Part shown: one piece after another, positions 7,071-16,498 of the stretch
Layout: the number at the start of each line of letters is the position of its first letter
Position numbering within the stretch: the first letter of the stretch is position 1
DNA from: an uncultured Bacteroidales bacterium
Lineage (GTDB): Bacteria > Bacteroidota > Bacteroidia > Bacteroidales > Paludibacteraceae
Assembly: GCA_902774185.1 (NCBI GenBank)
Contig: CACYHE010000017.1
Location: 1 to 40,169 of the forward strand
Direction: 5' to 3'
Length of the DNA stretch: 40,169 nt
Notes under the pieces: model-generated
Told to the model about the DNA's origin: nothing
Database searches by the model: none
What the model saw: the letters and a program-made list of their open reading frames with translations, nothing else
Program-made: the position numbers and the translations under genes

Positions 7071-7078
7071 CAAAGGTA
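7071..7078 (-). promoter_or_regulatory. Putative -7 box (TACCTTTG) for the RhuM-type gene
   Basis: The minus strand reads AGCAGTACCTTTGCAGCGG, 58 nt upstream of ATG 7013. It repeats the promoter sequence at the left edge of the window. Confidence 0.55.
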
Positions 7079-7170
7079 CTGCTTTTTTATGACATATGCA
7101 AATTATTCCGAATATTTTTATATTTTTGACGTATGCAAATTTTTTGGCACGAAAATAGTACTGATGCGAA

Positions 7171-7241
7171 AAAATACGAAAAAATCACAGAAAAATGGCA
7201 TACACTATTGTGTATGTCAAATTTTTTTCGTATCTTTGCAG
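7171..7241 (+). promoter_or_regulatory. Repeated promoter/operator module, copy 1 (FISUMP lipoprotein)
   Basis: This contains a perfect inverted repeat CATACAC-tatt-GTGTATG (7199-7216), a T-tract and the -7 box TATCTTTG (7231-7238). The right half of the palindrome covers the place where the -33 element should be, so a bound protein would be expected to block or modulate transcription. Near-identical copies lie at 8371-8441 and 8797-8862. Confidence 0.75.
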
Positions 7242-7254
7242 CCGATTGTAAAAA

Positions 7255-7374
7255 CAAACAACATCAAACCATTTCAAACAACATCAAACAACATCAAACC
7301 ATTTCAAACAACATCAAACAACATCAAACCATCTCAAACAACATCAAACAACATCAAACCATCTCAAACAACAT
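7255..7374 (+). repeat. Twelve-unit decamer array in the 5' leader
   Basis: Twelve consecutive 10-bp units alternate as CAAACAACAT, CAAACCATTT (or CAAACCATCT), CAAACAACAT, giving a 30-bp higher-order period. The array fills the leader between the promoter and ATG 7381, ending 6 nt before it. Confidence 0.9.
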
Positions 7375-7380
7375 ACCATT

Positions 7381-8340
7381 ATGAACAAATTCTTCTACTT
7401 CATTGCTGCCACATTGATAGCTGTCAGTTTCGCTTCTTGCGAACAAAACAAACCGTCTCAACCCAAAGACGATGATGACGATTCCCCCAAGGAACCGACG
7501 TACTATCACAAGGATCCTGTGGAAGGCTGTCTGCCGGGTTTGTTTGCGGTCAGTGAGACCCAGCAGGTTTATTTCTCCAAGGGTAATTTATGGTACTCCA
7601 AACTGAATTTCGATAGTCGTTGGGAGTTTGCGGTACAACAATACCGCGTGTTGGGTGAGAGTAATTTGGACATAGCAGACATGCCGAGTTACAGTGCCAT
7701 CGACCTCTTTAACTGGAACACCGCCAATGATCCGACGCGTCATGAGGCAGATGATTATGTTGGTGATTTTGAAGACTGGGGTGACAAGCCTATTTATAAC
7801 GGTGGTAATACCGAAGGTCTCTGGCGTACGCTGACGGGCGATGAGTGGCTTTACCTCTTCCATGGTCGTCCCAATGCAGACAAACTCTTCGGTCACGGAT
7901 GTATCGCTGAGAATGAGATCGATACCGTGAATGGTGTCTTCCTCTTCCCGGATAACTGGGAGGAAATCAAACCGGAAGGTTTTGAGTTCCAATCCTGTGC
8001 AGACATGGGTATGGTATGGGGAAAGCAGGATGGTGTAGTGGCAGAAGGTTATTACCAAAACATATTCTTCTACGGCTATAGACAAAACGTGTACGATATG
8101 GATATGTGGCAAAAACTGGAGGAACTCGGCGTTGTCTTCCTGCCGGCTGCCGGTTTACGTACTTGGAAACAGGATACCTATATTGTATCTTTGGATTTTA
8201 TTAATACATATGGTTATTATTGGTCTGCTTCCGCTGCGGGTGATAGGTCTGCATACAACTTGCTATTCGCATGGTTTGCGCTTTGTCCCAAAGCGTATAA
8301 TGGTCCGCATTACGGTTGTGCCGTTCGTTTAGTGCGTTAA
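7381..8340 (+). CDS. Secreted lipoprotein with FISUMP/C-type-lectin-like domain
   Basis: The 319-aa protein has a lipoprotein signal with the cysteine in VSFASC (about residue 20), then an acidic linker (DDDDDSP). A single domain follows with the pattern VYFSKGNL, IDLFNW, DWGD, DEWLYLFHGRPNADKLFG, VNGVFLFPDNW, GVVFLPAAG, YYWSAS and CAVRLVR. It resembles the Fibrobacter-succinogenes-major-paralogue type of C-type-lectin-like domain. The protein at 37348-38280 carries the same domain. It is expected to be anchored in the outer membrane; its ligand is unknown. The gene stands alone behind promoter module copy 1 and a 120-bp decamer leader. Confidence 0.8.
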   Translation: MNKFFYFIAATLIAVSFASCEQNKPSQPKDDDDDSPKEPTYYHKDPVEGCLPGLFAVSETQQVYFSKGNLWYSKLNFDSRWEFAVQQYRVLGESNLDIADMPSYSAIDLFNWNTANDPTRHEADDYVGDFEDWGDKPIYNGGNTEGLWRTLTGDEWLYLFHGRPNADKLFGHGCIAENEIDTVNGVFLFPDNWEEIKPEGFEFQSCADMGMVWGKQDGVVAEGYYQNIFFYGYRQNVYDMDMWQKLEELGVVFLPAAGLRTWKQDTYIVSLDFINTYGYYWSASAAGDRSAYNLLFAWFALCPKAYNGPHYGCAVRLVR

Positions 8341-8370
8341 AGAAAGAACACAAAGCAAAGAGCGCAGATT

Positions 8371-8441
8371 AAAATACGAAAAAATCACAGAAAAATGGCA
8401 TACACTATTGTGTATGTCAATTTTTTTTTGTATCTTTGCAA
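8371..8441 (+). promoter_or_regulatory. Repeated promoter/operator module, copy 2
   Basis: It has the same palindrome (8399-8416) and -7 box TATCTTTG (8431-8438) as copy 1, with only a few changes over about 70 bp. It precedes the 32-codon ORF at 8468. Confidence 0.75.
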
Positions 8442-8467
8442 CTGATTTGGGATAAGGAACACAAGGA

Positions 8468-8566
8468 ATGAAAATTCTATTGATTGTTGTCGGAATAATC
8501 GTTTTAATCGCAGGAGTGGTGGCAGGTGTGTTGGCACATCCGGCTTTTGGACGCAAGAATAGGTGA
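8468..8566 (+). CDS. 32-aa membrane micro-ORF, possibly the N-terminal remnant of an MBL-fold hydrolase
   Basis: The frame starts with ATG 8468, about 30 nt after the -7 box, and encodes one hydrophobic helix (MKILLIVVGIIVLIAGVVAG) followed by VLAHPAFGRKNR and TGA. A membrane helix followed by HPxFGR is how Bacteroidota NAPE-PLD-like metallo-beta-lactamase-fold proteins begin, so this may be the leftover head of such a gene. The alternative is a genuine small membrane protein, since promoter and start are intact. There is no continuation of an MBL domain in the next 220 nt. Confidence 0.5.
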   Translation: MKILLIVVGIIVLIAGVVAGVLAHPAFGRKNR

Positions 8567-8790
8567 AAAAGTAGAATTTTAAACAAAAAATGCAGGTAAT
8601 TTTTTAATTAGTAACAATTTTATTACTAATTTATTTGTTAGTTTGAAAGTGCAGCAACTGAGTTGGCTAGTTTGGGCGCGTACAACGGGCGAAGTAAACG
8701 AGGAGATCTTATCCGATCTTCATTCATTGGCTGCGCAGAAATACGCATTTGTTGGTATAATATTTACCAATAATCTATTATCTTTTTGCG
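8567..8790. other. Intergenic stretch with no confident gene
   Basis: A plus-strand frame from 8643 (MKVQQLSWLVWARTTGEVNE...) is open, but it runs through the gyrB promoter module and matches no family I know. I treat it as non-coding or remnant DNA. Confidence 0.4.
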
Positions 8791-8796
8791 AAAAAA

Positions 8797-8862
8797 TGCG
8801 AAAAAACACAGAAAAATGGCATACACTATTGTGTATGTCAATTTTTTTTTGTATCTTTGCAG
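8797..8862 (+). promoter_or_regulatory. Repeated promoter/operator module, copy 3 (gyrB)
   Basis: Palindrome CATACAC-tatt-GTGTATG is at 8820-8837 and the -7 box TATCTTTG at 8852-8859. It is followed by GCAGCCGATT, as in copy 1. This is the likely gyrB promoter, about 95 nt before the ATG. Confidence 0.75.
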
Positions 8863-8914
8863 CCGATTTTCGTGCGCGTGCGTTTGGCGCGCCCGTACAT
8901 ACCTATTATTATAG

Positions 8915-8941
8915 GAATTGATAATTGATAATTGAGAATTG
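8915..8941 (+). repeat. AATTGATA-type tandem leader repeat before gyrB
   Basis: GAATTGATAATTGATAATTG and a further partial unit lie in the gyrB leader, 17 nt before the ATG. Similar units occur at 31184-31218 and 35194-35214. Confidence 0.8.
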
Positions 8942-8942
8942 A

Positions 8943-10988
<2,046 letters not shown>

Positions 10989-10997
10989 ATATTGGCA

Positions 10998-11077
10998 TGT
11001 TTGAAGGTTTGAAAGTTTGAAGGTTTGAGATTGTTCAAACTACATCAAACGCGAAGCGTCAAACAACATCAAACAAA
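10998..11077. repeat. Facing GTTTGAAG and CAAACAACAT repeats in the gyrB-LOG intergenic region
   Basis: Four GTTTGA(A/G) units (11000-11027) are followed by four TCAAAC units with CAAACTACAT and CAAACAACAT decamers (11035-11077). The two halves are complementary and could fold into a long hairpin that may attenuate or terminate the gyrB transcript. Confidence 0.7.
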
Positions 11078-11085
11078 CGAAATTT

Positions 11086-11619
11086 ATGAGAATAGCAGTC
11101 TATTGTAGTGCCAAAGATGCGATCCCGGAGGAGTACTTGATGCTCGGTGACGCATTGGGTCGGTGGATCGGTGAGCATGGGCACACCTTGATCTACGGTG
11201 GTGCTACAGGTGGGCTGATGTCCCGCACGAGCGATGCGGCGAAGGCAGCCGGTGCGCATGTGATAGGGGTTATCCCTCCGCGCATCAAAGCAGCAGGACG
11301 CTTAGCCACCAACTGCGATTATCTCATCGAGGTAGCGAACATGTCCGAACGCAAGCAGCGTATGCGTGACGAAGCCGATGTCATCGTATGCCTGCCCGGC
11401 AGTTACGGCACGTTGGACGAGATGATGGATGCGACCTCTTCGGCAATCGTAGGTGAGCATAAGAAACCGACGTTCGTAGTGAACTACAAAGGTTTTTATG
11501 AACCGCTCAAGCAGCAGATAGAAGTGATGCGCAGCCTGCATTTTATTCCCGAACAAGAGGCCTACAAACCCATCTTCGTGGACACATTGGAAGAATTATA
11601 TAACAAAATAAATAATTAA
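11086..11619 (+). CDS. LOG-family (TIGR00730) nucleotide 5'-monophosphate hydrolase
   Basis: The 177-aa Rossmann-fold protein starts MRIAVYCSAKD and carries LIYGGATGGLM (res. 35-45), the catalytic-region SERKQRM and PGSYGTLDEMMDA. The last is the LOG signature PGGxGTxxE with Ser in place of the second Gly. LOG enzymes release free cytokinin-type bases from nucleoside 5'-monophosphates; in bacteria the natural substrate is often a purine nucleotide. Older databases call these lysine decarboxylases, which is wrong. It lies 97 nt downstream of gyrB and only 3 nt before the next gene. Confidence 0.85.
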   Translation: MRIAVYCSAKDAIPEEYLMLGDALGRWIGEHGHTLIYGGATGGLMSRTSDAAKAAGAHVIGVIPPRIKAAGRLATNCDYLIEVANMSERKQRMRDEADVIVCLPGSYGTLDEMMDATSSAIVGEHKKPTFVVNYKGFYEPLKQQIEVMRSLHFIPEQEAYKPIFVDTLEELYNKINN

Positions 11620-11622
11620 TTT

Positions 11623-12942
11623 ATGAACCTATTTGCAGCCAGACTAACCGGTAAAATGCTCTCGACGGATGCGTTCGAGAAAGAAATTGCGGACATGCAA
11701 GCGCGTGTCAAACGTTGGCGTGCCATTGAGAAATCGCCCGAGTTGGCGGAGTACAATGAGCTGAAGAAGATCGTTGAGAGTCCCGATTTTCAGGAGCACA
11801 AGAACGAGCTTGAGAAGCGTAAGTACAAAGACACGCAAGAAGGAAAGAAGATGATGGAATACGAGGCATTAGCCAACTCTTCCAGCATTCGCAGTTACCG
11901 TCGTGCGCTCAATGACAAGGAGTTTCAGGACTTCCTCGTTTTCCGCGAGTCAGAGGATTTCCAGAAGATCAAGAGCCTCAAAGCGGTTCTTACCGATCCG
12001 GTAATTCGCAAGTACAACATGTTGTACTACTCGTCCAAATACAAGAACTATCTGAAGATGCTCAATTCGCCGGACTTGAAGCGCTTGGCTGATTTGGAGG
12101 AGGAAGTACACACGGAGGATTTCCAGAAGCGTCATGCCGTATGGGCAGACAGCAAGCGCTGGCAGCACTCGGATGATTACAAGACCTATGCACGTTTCCA
12201 GGAGTTGGCGAACTCGGAGGACATCAAGTTCTTCTTTGAGTCCCGCAACGAGAAAATCGACTGGGCTGAGTTGTACCGTCCGGCTTTTGACGACGACATG
12301 TCGGGCAACAAGAACTGGAAGCCGGGTTACGGTTACGCCAATCCGGCGATGAAAGACGGTCATTCGCGCACCAACGAATTGCAGGCTTACAACAACGGCA
12401 AGAACACTTTCTTCGCTGAAGGACGTATGGACCTGGAGACCCGCAACGAGAGCAAGAAAGCTATCGCTTGGGACGAGAAGAAAGGCTTTGTAGAGCATAC
12501 GTTTGCCTATACCTCCGATGTGATGAACACGAAAGAAGCGTTCATGCAAGAGGAAGGTTTGTTCATGGCGAAAGTGCGCAGTCAGGGAAGTGGTCATCAT
12601 TTCTTCGGTCTCTCGACCGGCAAGCCGGGCAATCCGATGATCGCATTGTATCACTTCAACGGCAGCCGTCCTCAGATGGGTCTGATTCAGGGCGACCGCA
12701 CGCAAATGGCGGATCTGACCGGTTTACTGCCTGCCAACTATTTCTACTTCATCTATTCCTTCCGTTGGACGAAGCACGAGTTGATCTGGTACGTCAATAA
12801 TCTGGAGTTGCTCCGTTTGCCGAACAGTCTGCCGAAAGAGGCGATGTTCATGCTGGCGCAGTCGTTCCTGCCGGCAACCGAGAAAGGCGGCGAAGGCAAG
12901 CTGAAAGTGCGTTGGGCAAGAGTTTACCGCTCGGTTGAGTAA
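11623..12942 (+). CDS. Helical-repeat protein with C-terminal ConA/GH16-like beta-sandwich domain
   Basis: The 439-aa protein has no signal peptide. Residues about 25-215 are charged helices with a recurring short motif (SPELAEY, SPDFQEHK, SEDFQKIK, SPDLKRL, TEDFQKRH, SEDIKFF), about every 20-30 residues. Residues about 230-435 look like a laminarinase-type jelly roll (WAELYRPAF, FFAEGRMDLETRN, LFMAKVRSQGSGHHFFGLST, FYFIYSFRWTKHELIWYVNN), but I see no ExDxxE catalytic motif, so it is probably a binding fold. Architectures like this occur as conserved hypothetical proteins in Bacteroidales. It follows the LOG gene by 3 nt. Confidence 0.75.
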   Translation: MNLFAARLTGKMLSTDAFEKEIADMQARVKRWRAIEKSPELAEYNELKKIVESPDFQEHKNELEKRKYKDTQEGKKMMEYEALANSSSIRSYRRALNDKEFQDFLVFRESEDFQKIKSLKAVLTDPVIRKYNMLYYSSKYKNYLKMLNSPDLKRLADLEEEVHTEDFQKRHAVWADSKRWQHSDDYKTYARFQELANSEDIKFFFESRNEKIDWAELYRPAFDDDMSGNKNWKPGYGYANPAMKDGHSRTNELQAYNNGKNTFFAEGRMDLETRNESKKAIAWDEKKGFVEHTFAYTSDVMNTKEAFMQEEGLFMAKVRSQGSGHHFFGLSTGKPGNPMIALYHFNGSRPQMGLIQGDRTQMADLTGLLPANYFYFIYSFRWTKHELIWYVNNLELLRLPNSLPKEAMFMLAQSFLPATEKGGEGKLKVRWARVYRSVE

Positions 12943-12975
12943 ATCGTAAATGGTAAATGACTAAATCGTAAATAG
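12940..12975 (+). repeat. AATCGTAA-type leader repeat before kdsA
   Basis: TAAATCGTAAATGG, TAAATGAC and TAAATCGTAAATAG run from the previous stop codon to 4 nt before the kdsA ATG. The first TAA is the stop codon of the upstream gene. Confidence 0.7.
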
Positions 12976-12979
12976 ATTT

Positions 12980-13765
12980 ATGTTTTTGATTGCAGGTCCT
13001 TGTGCCATTGAAAATAGAGATGTCGTGATGACGACTGCAGAGACGCTGAACCGTCTCTGTTATGACTTGGGTATCACCCTCTATTTCAAGTCCTCGTTCG
13101 ACAAAGCCAACCGCACTTCTGCGTCGGCACGTGGGGTAGGGATGGACGAAGGGTTGCGTATCCTGCAGGAGGTGAAGACGCAGTTTGGTCTGCCTATCGT
13201 GACCGATGTCCATGAGAGTCATCAGTGCGCGCCGGTAGCCGAAGTGGCAGACGTGCTGCAGATACCTGCTTTCTTAAGTCGGCAGACGGACCTGCTGCAA
13301 GCAGCTTCGGTGACAGGACGAACGGTCAATGTGAAGAAAGGACAGTTCATGGCGCCCTGGGACATGGGAGGGGCTATCCGTAAGATCGAACAGGTAGCAC
13401 CGAACGCCGCCAAAGAGGGACGCGTATGGTTGACCGAACGGGGTTCATCCTTCGGATACGGCCGTCTGGTGGTTGATATGACTTCTCTGGTGGAGATGCG
13501 TCGTTTCGGTTGCCCGGTCATCTTCGATGCCACCCACTCGGTGCAGCAACCTTCTTCGCAAGCCGGTATCACCGGAGGGAACCGGGAGATGGTGCCATAC
13601 TTGATGCGTGCTGCCTTGGCGGTAGGCATTGACGGACTGTTCATCGAGACACACCCGAATCCCGACCAAGCTATATCAGACGCCGCTAACCAAGTACGGT
13701 TAAGCGACATGGAGCGTTTGCTCAAACAAGCCATCGAAATAGACTCTCTTTCCACGAATCGTTAA
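12980..13765 (+). CDS. kdsA: 3-deoxy-8-phosphooctulonate (KDO-8-P) synthase
   Basis: The 261-aa TIM-barrel enzyme condenses PEP with arabinose 5-phosphate to KDO-8-phosphate, for the inner core of LPS. Visible motifs are IAGPCAIEN (4-12), [67 protein letters not shown] and GITGGNRE. The Cys in GPCAIE with His in ATHS, Glu in FIETHP and Asp in [12 protein letters not shown] marks it as the metal-dependent class (class II). Length is normal. The C-terminal STNR and stop codon lie in a small repeat (CACGAATCG twice, 13754-13780) that forms the leader of the next gene. Confidence 0.95.
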   Translation: MFLIAGPCAIENRDVVMTTAETLNRLCYDLGITLYFKSSFDKANRTSASARGVGMDEGLRILQEVKTQFGLPIVTDVHESHQCAPVAEVADVLQIPAFLSRQTDLLQAASVTGRTVNVKKGQFMAPWDMGGAIRKIEQVAPNAAKEGRVWLTERGSSFGYGRLVVDMTSLVEMRRFGCPVIFDATHSVQQPSSQAGITGGNREMVPYLMRAALAVGIDGLFIETHPNPDQAISDAANQVRLSDMERLLKQAIEIDSLSTNR

Positions 13766-13786
13766 TCCCTAATCACGAATCGAATA

Positions 13787-15481
13787 ATGGAGCAGACAAT
13801 CACCGTTTATTGCAAGAACACGCACACCTATCATGATGTACCACGCGGTATCTCGTTGATAGAGCTCAAAGACCTGTTGCATGTCGAGTTGAAATACCCG
13901 ATTATTGCGGCACATGTCAATTACAAAGAGGAGAACCTGGACTTCCGTCTGTACAAACCCAAAGATGTGGAGTTTCTGGATGCCAGTTCGCCTTCCGGCA
14001 TGCGTGTTTATGTGCGTACCTTGGGTATGGTGTTGGCTTGTGCGGTCAATGAGTTGTATCCGAAAATGGACTTGCGTGTCGAGCACCCGATCAGCAAAGG
14101 TTACTACTGCACGCTCCAATGGCATATAGACAAAGATGAGCAGATAGAGGGGGAGATCGTGCCGCCTGAGGTGACGCCGGAAATGATTGAAGCCATCAAA
14201 CAGCGCATGCTCCAGATCATTGCGGAGGACAGACCCATCGTGGAGGAAGAGAAGCAGACCAAAGAGGTGATGAAGATGTTCGCTGCGCGGTATAACAACG
14301 AGAGTTCGATCTTCGAAGTGTTGGGTAACCCCTATTGTCGTTATTTCCGCATGGGTGATTTCATCGATTACTACAGCAATGTGCTGCTTCCCAGTTCGGG
14401 TTATATCACCCTTTTCGATATCGCACCCTTCAAGGACGGTATGTTGGTTCGAATCCCGAACCGTACGAACCCGCTTATCTTGGAGGACTCGATACAGCAG
14501 GAGAAGATGTTCTCGATCTTCCAGGAGTATAACCGTTGGAACAAGTTGCTGCATATCAATAACGTCAGCGATTTCAACGTAGCCTGCAAAGATAAGAAAT
14601 CGTTCGAGATGATCAAGTTGGCAGAGGCCCTGCACGAGAAGAAGATCGCGCAGATAGCCGATGCGATCGCTGAGAAGCGTCCGAAGATCGTCTTCATCTC
14701 CGGTCCTTCGTCTTCCGGTAAAACCACCTTCTCCAAACGTCTGCAGATACAATTGTTAGTCGATGGTATCAAGCCGGAGGTATTGAGTATGGATGACTAT
14801 TTTGTCAACCGTGTCGATACACCGAAGGATGCGAACGGAGAGTATGATTTCGAGACCGTAGAAGCCGTTGACCTGCCTTTCTTCCGGCAACAGATGCATG
14901 CGTTGTTAGACGGTCAGGAGGTTGATCTGCCTACTTTCGACTTCACCATCGGTGAACGTGTTTTCAAGGGAAAGAAACTGAAACTGCAGAAAGACAGTGT
15001 GCTGGTCATTGAGGGCTTGCATGCGCTCAACCCCTGCGTGCTGCCCGACGTGGACAAGGAGCTGACCTTTAAGATCTTCGTATCCGCTTTGACCACCATC
15101 AATATCGATAACCATAACTGGATCCCGACTACGGATATCCGTCTGTTACGTCGTATCGTGCGGGACTATAAGTACCGTGGTTTCTCCGCCAAGGAGACCA
15201 TCGCCCGTTGTCCGTCCGTCATACGCGGTGAGCAGAAATGGGTCTATCCGTTCCAAGAGGAGGCGGATGTGATGTTCAACTCGGCGCTGATCTTCGAGTT
15301 CGCTGTGCTCAAACGTCATGCGGAACCGATCCTGTCGGAGGTGCCTAAGTTCTGTGAGGAATACACCGAGGCGCACCGCCTGTTGAAGTTCCTGCAGTAC
15401 TTCATGCCGATACCGGAGAAAGAGATTCCGCCTACATCGTTCCTGCGTGAGTTCGTCGGTGGTTCGTCCTTCCGTTATTAA
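13787..15481 (+). CDS. Nucleoside (uridine) kinase with N-terminal TGS/ThrRS-like region
   Basis: The 564-aa protein has a TGS-like beta-grasp start (ITVYCKNTHTYHDVPRGISL), then a region like the second domain of threonyl-tRNA synthetase (about 65-200, with HPISKGYYC). A phosphoribulokinase/uridine-kinase domain follows, with Walker A GPSSSGKTTFSK (about 304), the substrate loop SMDDYFVNR and VIEGLHALNP. Bacteroidota carry this fusion as a putative nucleoside kinase; the preferred nucleoside is not established from sequence. It is 21 nt downstream of kdsA and on the same strand as the SPOR and folE genes. Confidence 0.85.
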   Translation: MEQTITVYCKNTHTYHDVPRGISLIELKDLLHVELKYPIIAAHVNYKEENLDFRLYKPKDVEFLDASSPSGMRVYVRTLGMVLACAVNELYPKMDLRVEHPISKGYYCTLQWHIDKDEQIEGEIVPPEVTPEMIEAIKQRMLQIIAEDRPIVEEEKQTKEVMKMFAARYNNESSIFEVLGNPYCRYFRMGDFIDYYSNVLLPSSGYITLFDIAPFKDGMLVRIPNRTNPLILEDSIQQEKMFSIFQEYNRWNKLLHINNVSDFNVACKDKKSFEMIKLAEALHEKKIAQIADAIAEKRPKIVFISGPSSSGKTTFSKRLQIQLLVDGIKPEVLSMDDYFVNRVDTPKDANGEYDFETVEAVDLPFFRQQMHALLDGQEVDLPTFDFTIGERVFKGKKLKLQKDSVLVIEGLHALNPCVLPDVDKELTFKIFVSALTTINIDNHNWIPTTDIRLLRRIVRDYKYRGFSAKETIARCPSVIRGEQKWVYPFQEEADVMFNSALIFEFAVLKRHAEPILSEVPKFCEEYTEAHRLLKFLQYFMPIPEKEIPPTSFLREFVGGSSFRY

Positions 15482-15524
15482 TGGCATGGAAATTGTTGAA
15501 TGTTTAGTGTGTAAGGTTTAGAGA

Positions 15525-15914
15525 ATGAACATCCTTTTAGTCATTATATTATCTGTTTTTGACTCCATCCCGGGCGTGCAGGTGTTGCAGGACTCCACGG
15601 TGAGTGTGCTGATGGAGGAAGCGATGTACGGCAAGAAAGAGTTGGTCACTATCGACGGATTCCGTGTGCAGATATACTCCGCCAATAATCAGCAGAAGTC
15701 GAAAGCGGAAGCCCTGGATCTGGAGATGCGACTCAAGGATCGTATCAGTCAGACTGTTTATGTGCAGTACCAACCGCCGTTCTGGAAAGTGCGTTTAGGC
15801 GACTTCCGTACCTACGACGAAGCGAAAGAGTATAAGAAAATCTTCGTGCAGCAATTCCCGCATCTACGGGGTGATACCTATATTGTGCGCGATAAAATAC
15901 AAGTGAAGCAGTAA
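15525..15914 (+). CDS. SPOR-domain protein
   Basis: A short N-terminal hydrophobic segment ([12 protein letters not shown]) precedes about 35 linker residues and a SPOR domain from about residue 45 to the end: [40 protein letters not shown] and [19 protein letters not shown] domains bind denuded peptidoglycan strands, often at division sites, so a periplasmic cell-wall role is likely. The stop codon overlaps the start of folE (TAATG), indicating translational coupling. Confidence 0.85.
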   Translation: MNILLVIILSVFDSIPGVQVLQDSTVSVLMEEAMYGKKELVTIDGFRVQIYSANNQQKSKAEALDLEMRLKDRISQTVYVQYQPPFWKVRLGDFRTYDEAKEYKKIFVQQFPHLRGDTYIVRDKIQVKQ

Positions 15915-16498
15915 TGGATTTGCAAGCATTTACGCCGGATCCGGCAGTAACCGCAGCGATCGCGAAAGCGGTAGAGAGCACCTTGGCGCAGATAGGTGAA
16001 GACCCGCAGCGTGAAGGTTTGAAACGTACCCCGCATCGGGTAGGTAAAGCCTTGCAGTTCTTGACAAAAGGCTATCAGGAAGACCCCGAAGCGATCCTTC
16101 GTTCGGCGCTGTTCGAAGAGGACTATCGTCAGATGGTGGTGGTCAAAGATATCGATTTCTACTCCCTATGCGAGCACCATATGTTACCGTTCTTCGGAAA
16201 AGTGCATGTGGCATATATCCCGAACGGCCGTATCACCGGGCTGAGTAAGATCGCACGTGTGGTGGATGTCTATGCCCGTCGCTTGCAGGTACAGGAACGG
16301 TTGACGACACAGATCAAAGAGTGCATCCAGAAGACCTTGGATCCCTTAGGTGTGATGGTTGTCATCGAAGCCGAACACCTCTGCATGCAGATGCGAGGCG
16401 TGCAGAAACAACACGCGATGACCGTCACGTCGGACTTCACCGGAGCCTTTAATCGCCAAGAGACGAGGGAAGAGTTTCTGAAACTGATTCGTGGTTAA
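15914..16498 (+). CDS. folE: GTP cyclohydrolase I
   Basis: The 194-aa enzyme converts GTP to 7,8-dihydroneopterin triphosphate, the first step of folate synthesis. Zinc ligands are visible in [10 protein letters not shown] (Cys and His) and [11 protein letters not shown] (Cys). Other motifs are [40 protein letters not shown] and TSDFTGAF. Length is that of the standard type IA enzyme. It starts inside the stop codon of the SPOR gene. Its last 50 nt overlap the 3' end of the convergent membrane-protein gene. Confidence 0.96.
   Translation: MDLQAFTPDPAVTAAIAKAVESTLAQIGEDPQREGLKRTPHRVGKALQFLTKGYQEDPEAILRSALFEEDYRQMVVVKDIDFYSLCEHHMLPFFGKVHVAYIPNGRITGLSKIARVVDVYARRLQVQERLTTQIKECIQKTLDPLGVMVVIEAEHLCMQMRGVQKQHAMTVTSDFTGAFNRQETREEFLKLIRG

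Noticed and set aside
7255-7374. CRISPR-like regular repeats
   Set aside because: Units are contiguous 10-mers with no unique spacers and no cas genes nearby.
7020-7475. Plus-strand frames through the decamer array giving NNIKPFQTTS repeats
   Set aside because: The array is in the promoter-to-ATG leader; the peptide repeat is only the decamer read in frame, and the signal-peptide gene starts at 7381.
8643-8921. 92-codon plus-strand frame (MKVQQLSWLVW...)
   Set aside because: More than half of it lies in the gyrB promoter module and leader; it matches no family known to me.
11086-11619. Lysine decarboxylase annotation
   Set aside because: This is an old mislabel of LOG proteins; there is no PLP-binding lysine motif.
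11950-12705. 251-codon open frame antisense to the helical-repeat/ConA-like gene
   Set aside because: The sense gene has coherent repeats and a beta-sandwich; the antisense frame has no recognisable features.
11623-12942. Active GH16 glucanase
   Set aside because: A ConA-like sandwich is suggested, but no ExDxxE catalytic motif and no signal peptide are visible.
13769-14752. 327-codon open frame antisense to the nucleoside kinase
   Set aside because: It is opposite a well-supported gene, with low-complexity His/Leu/Arg composition typical of a shadow frame.
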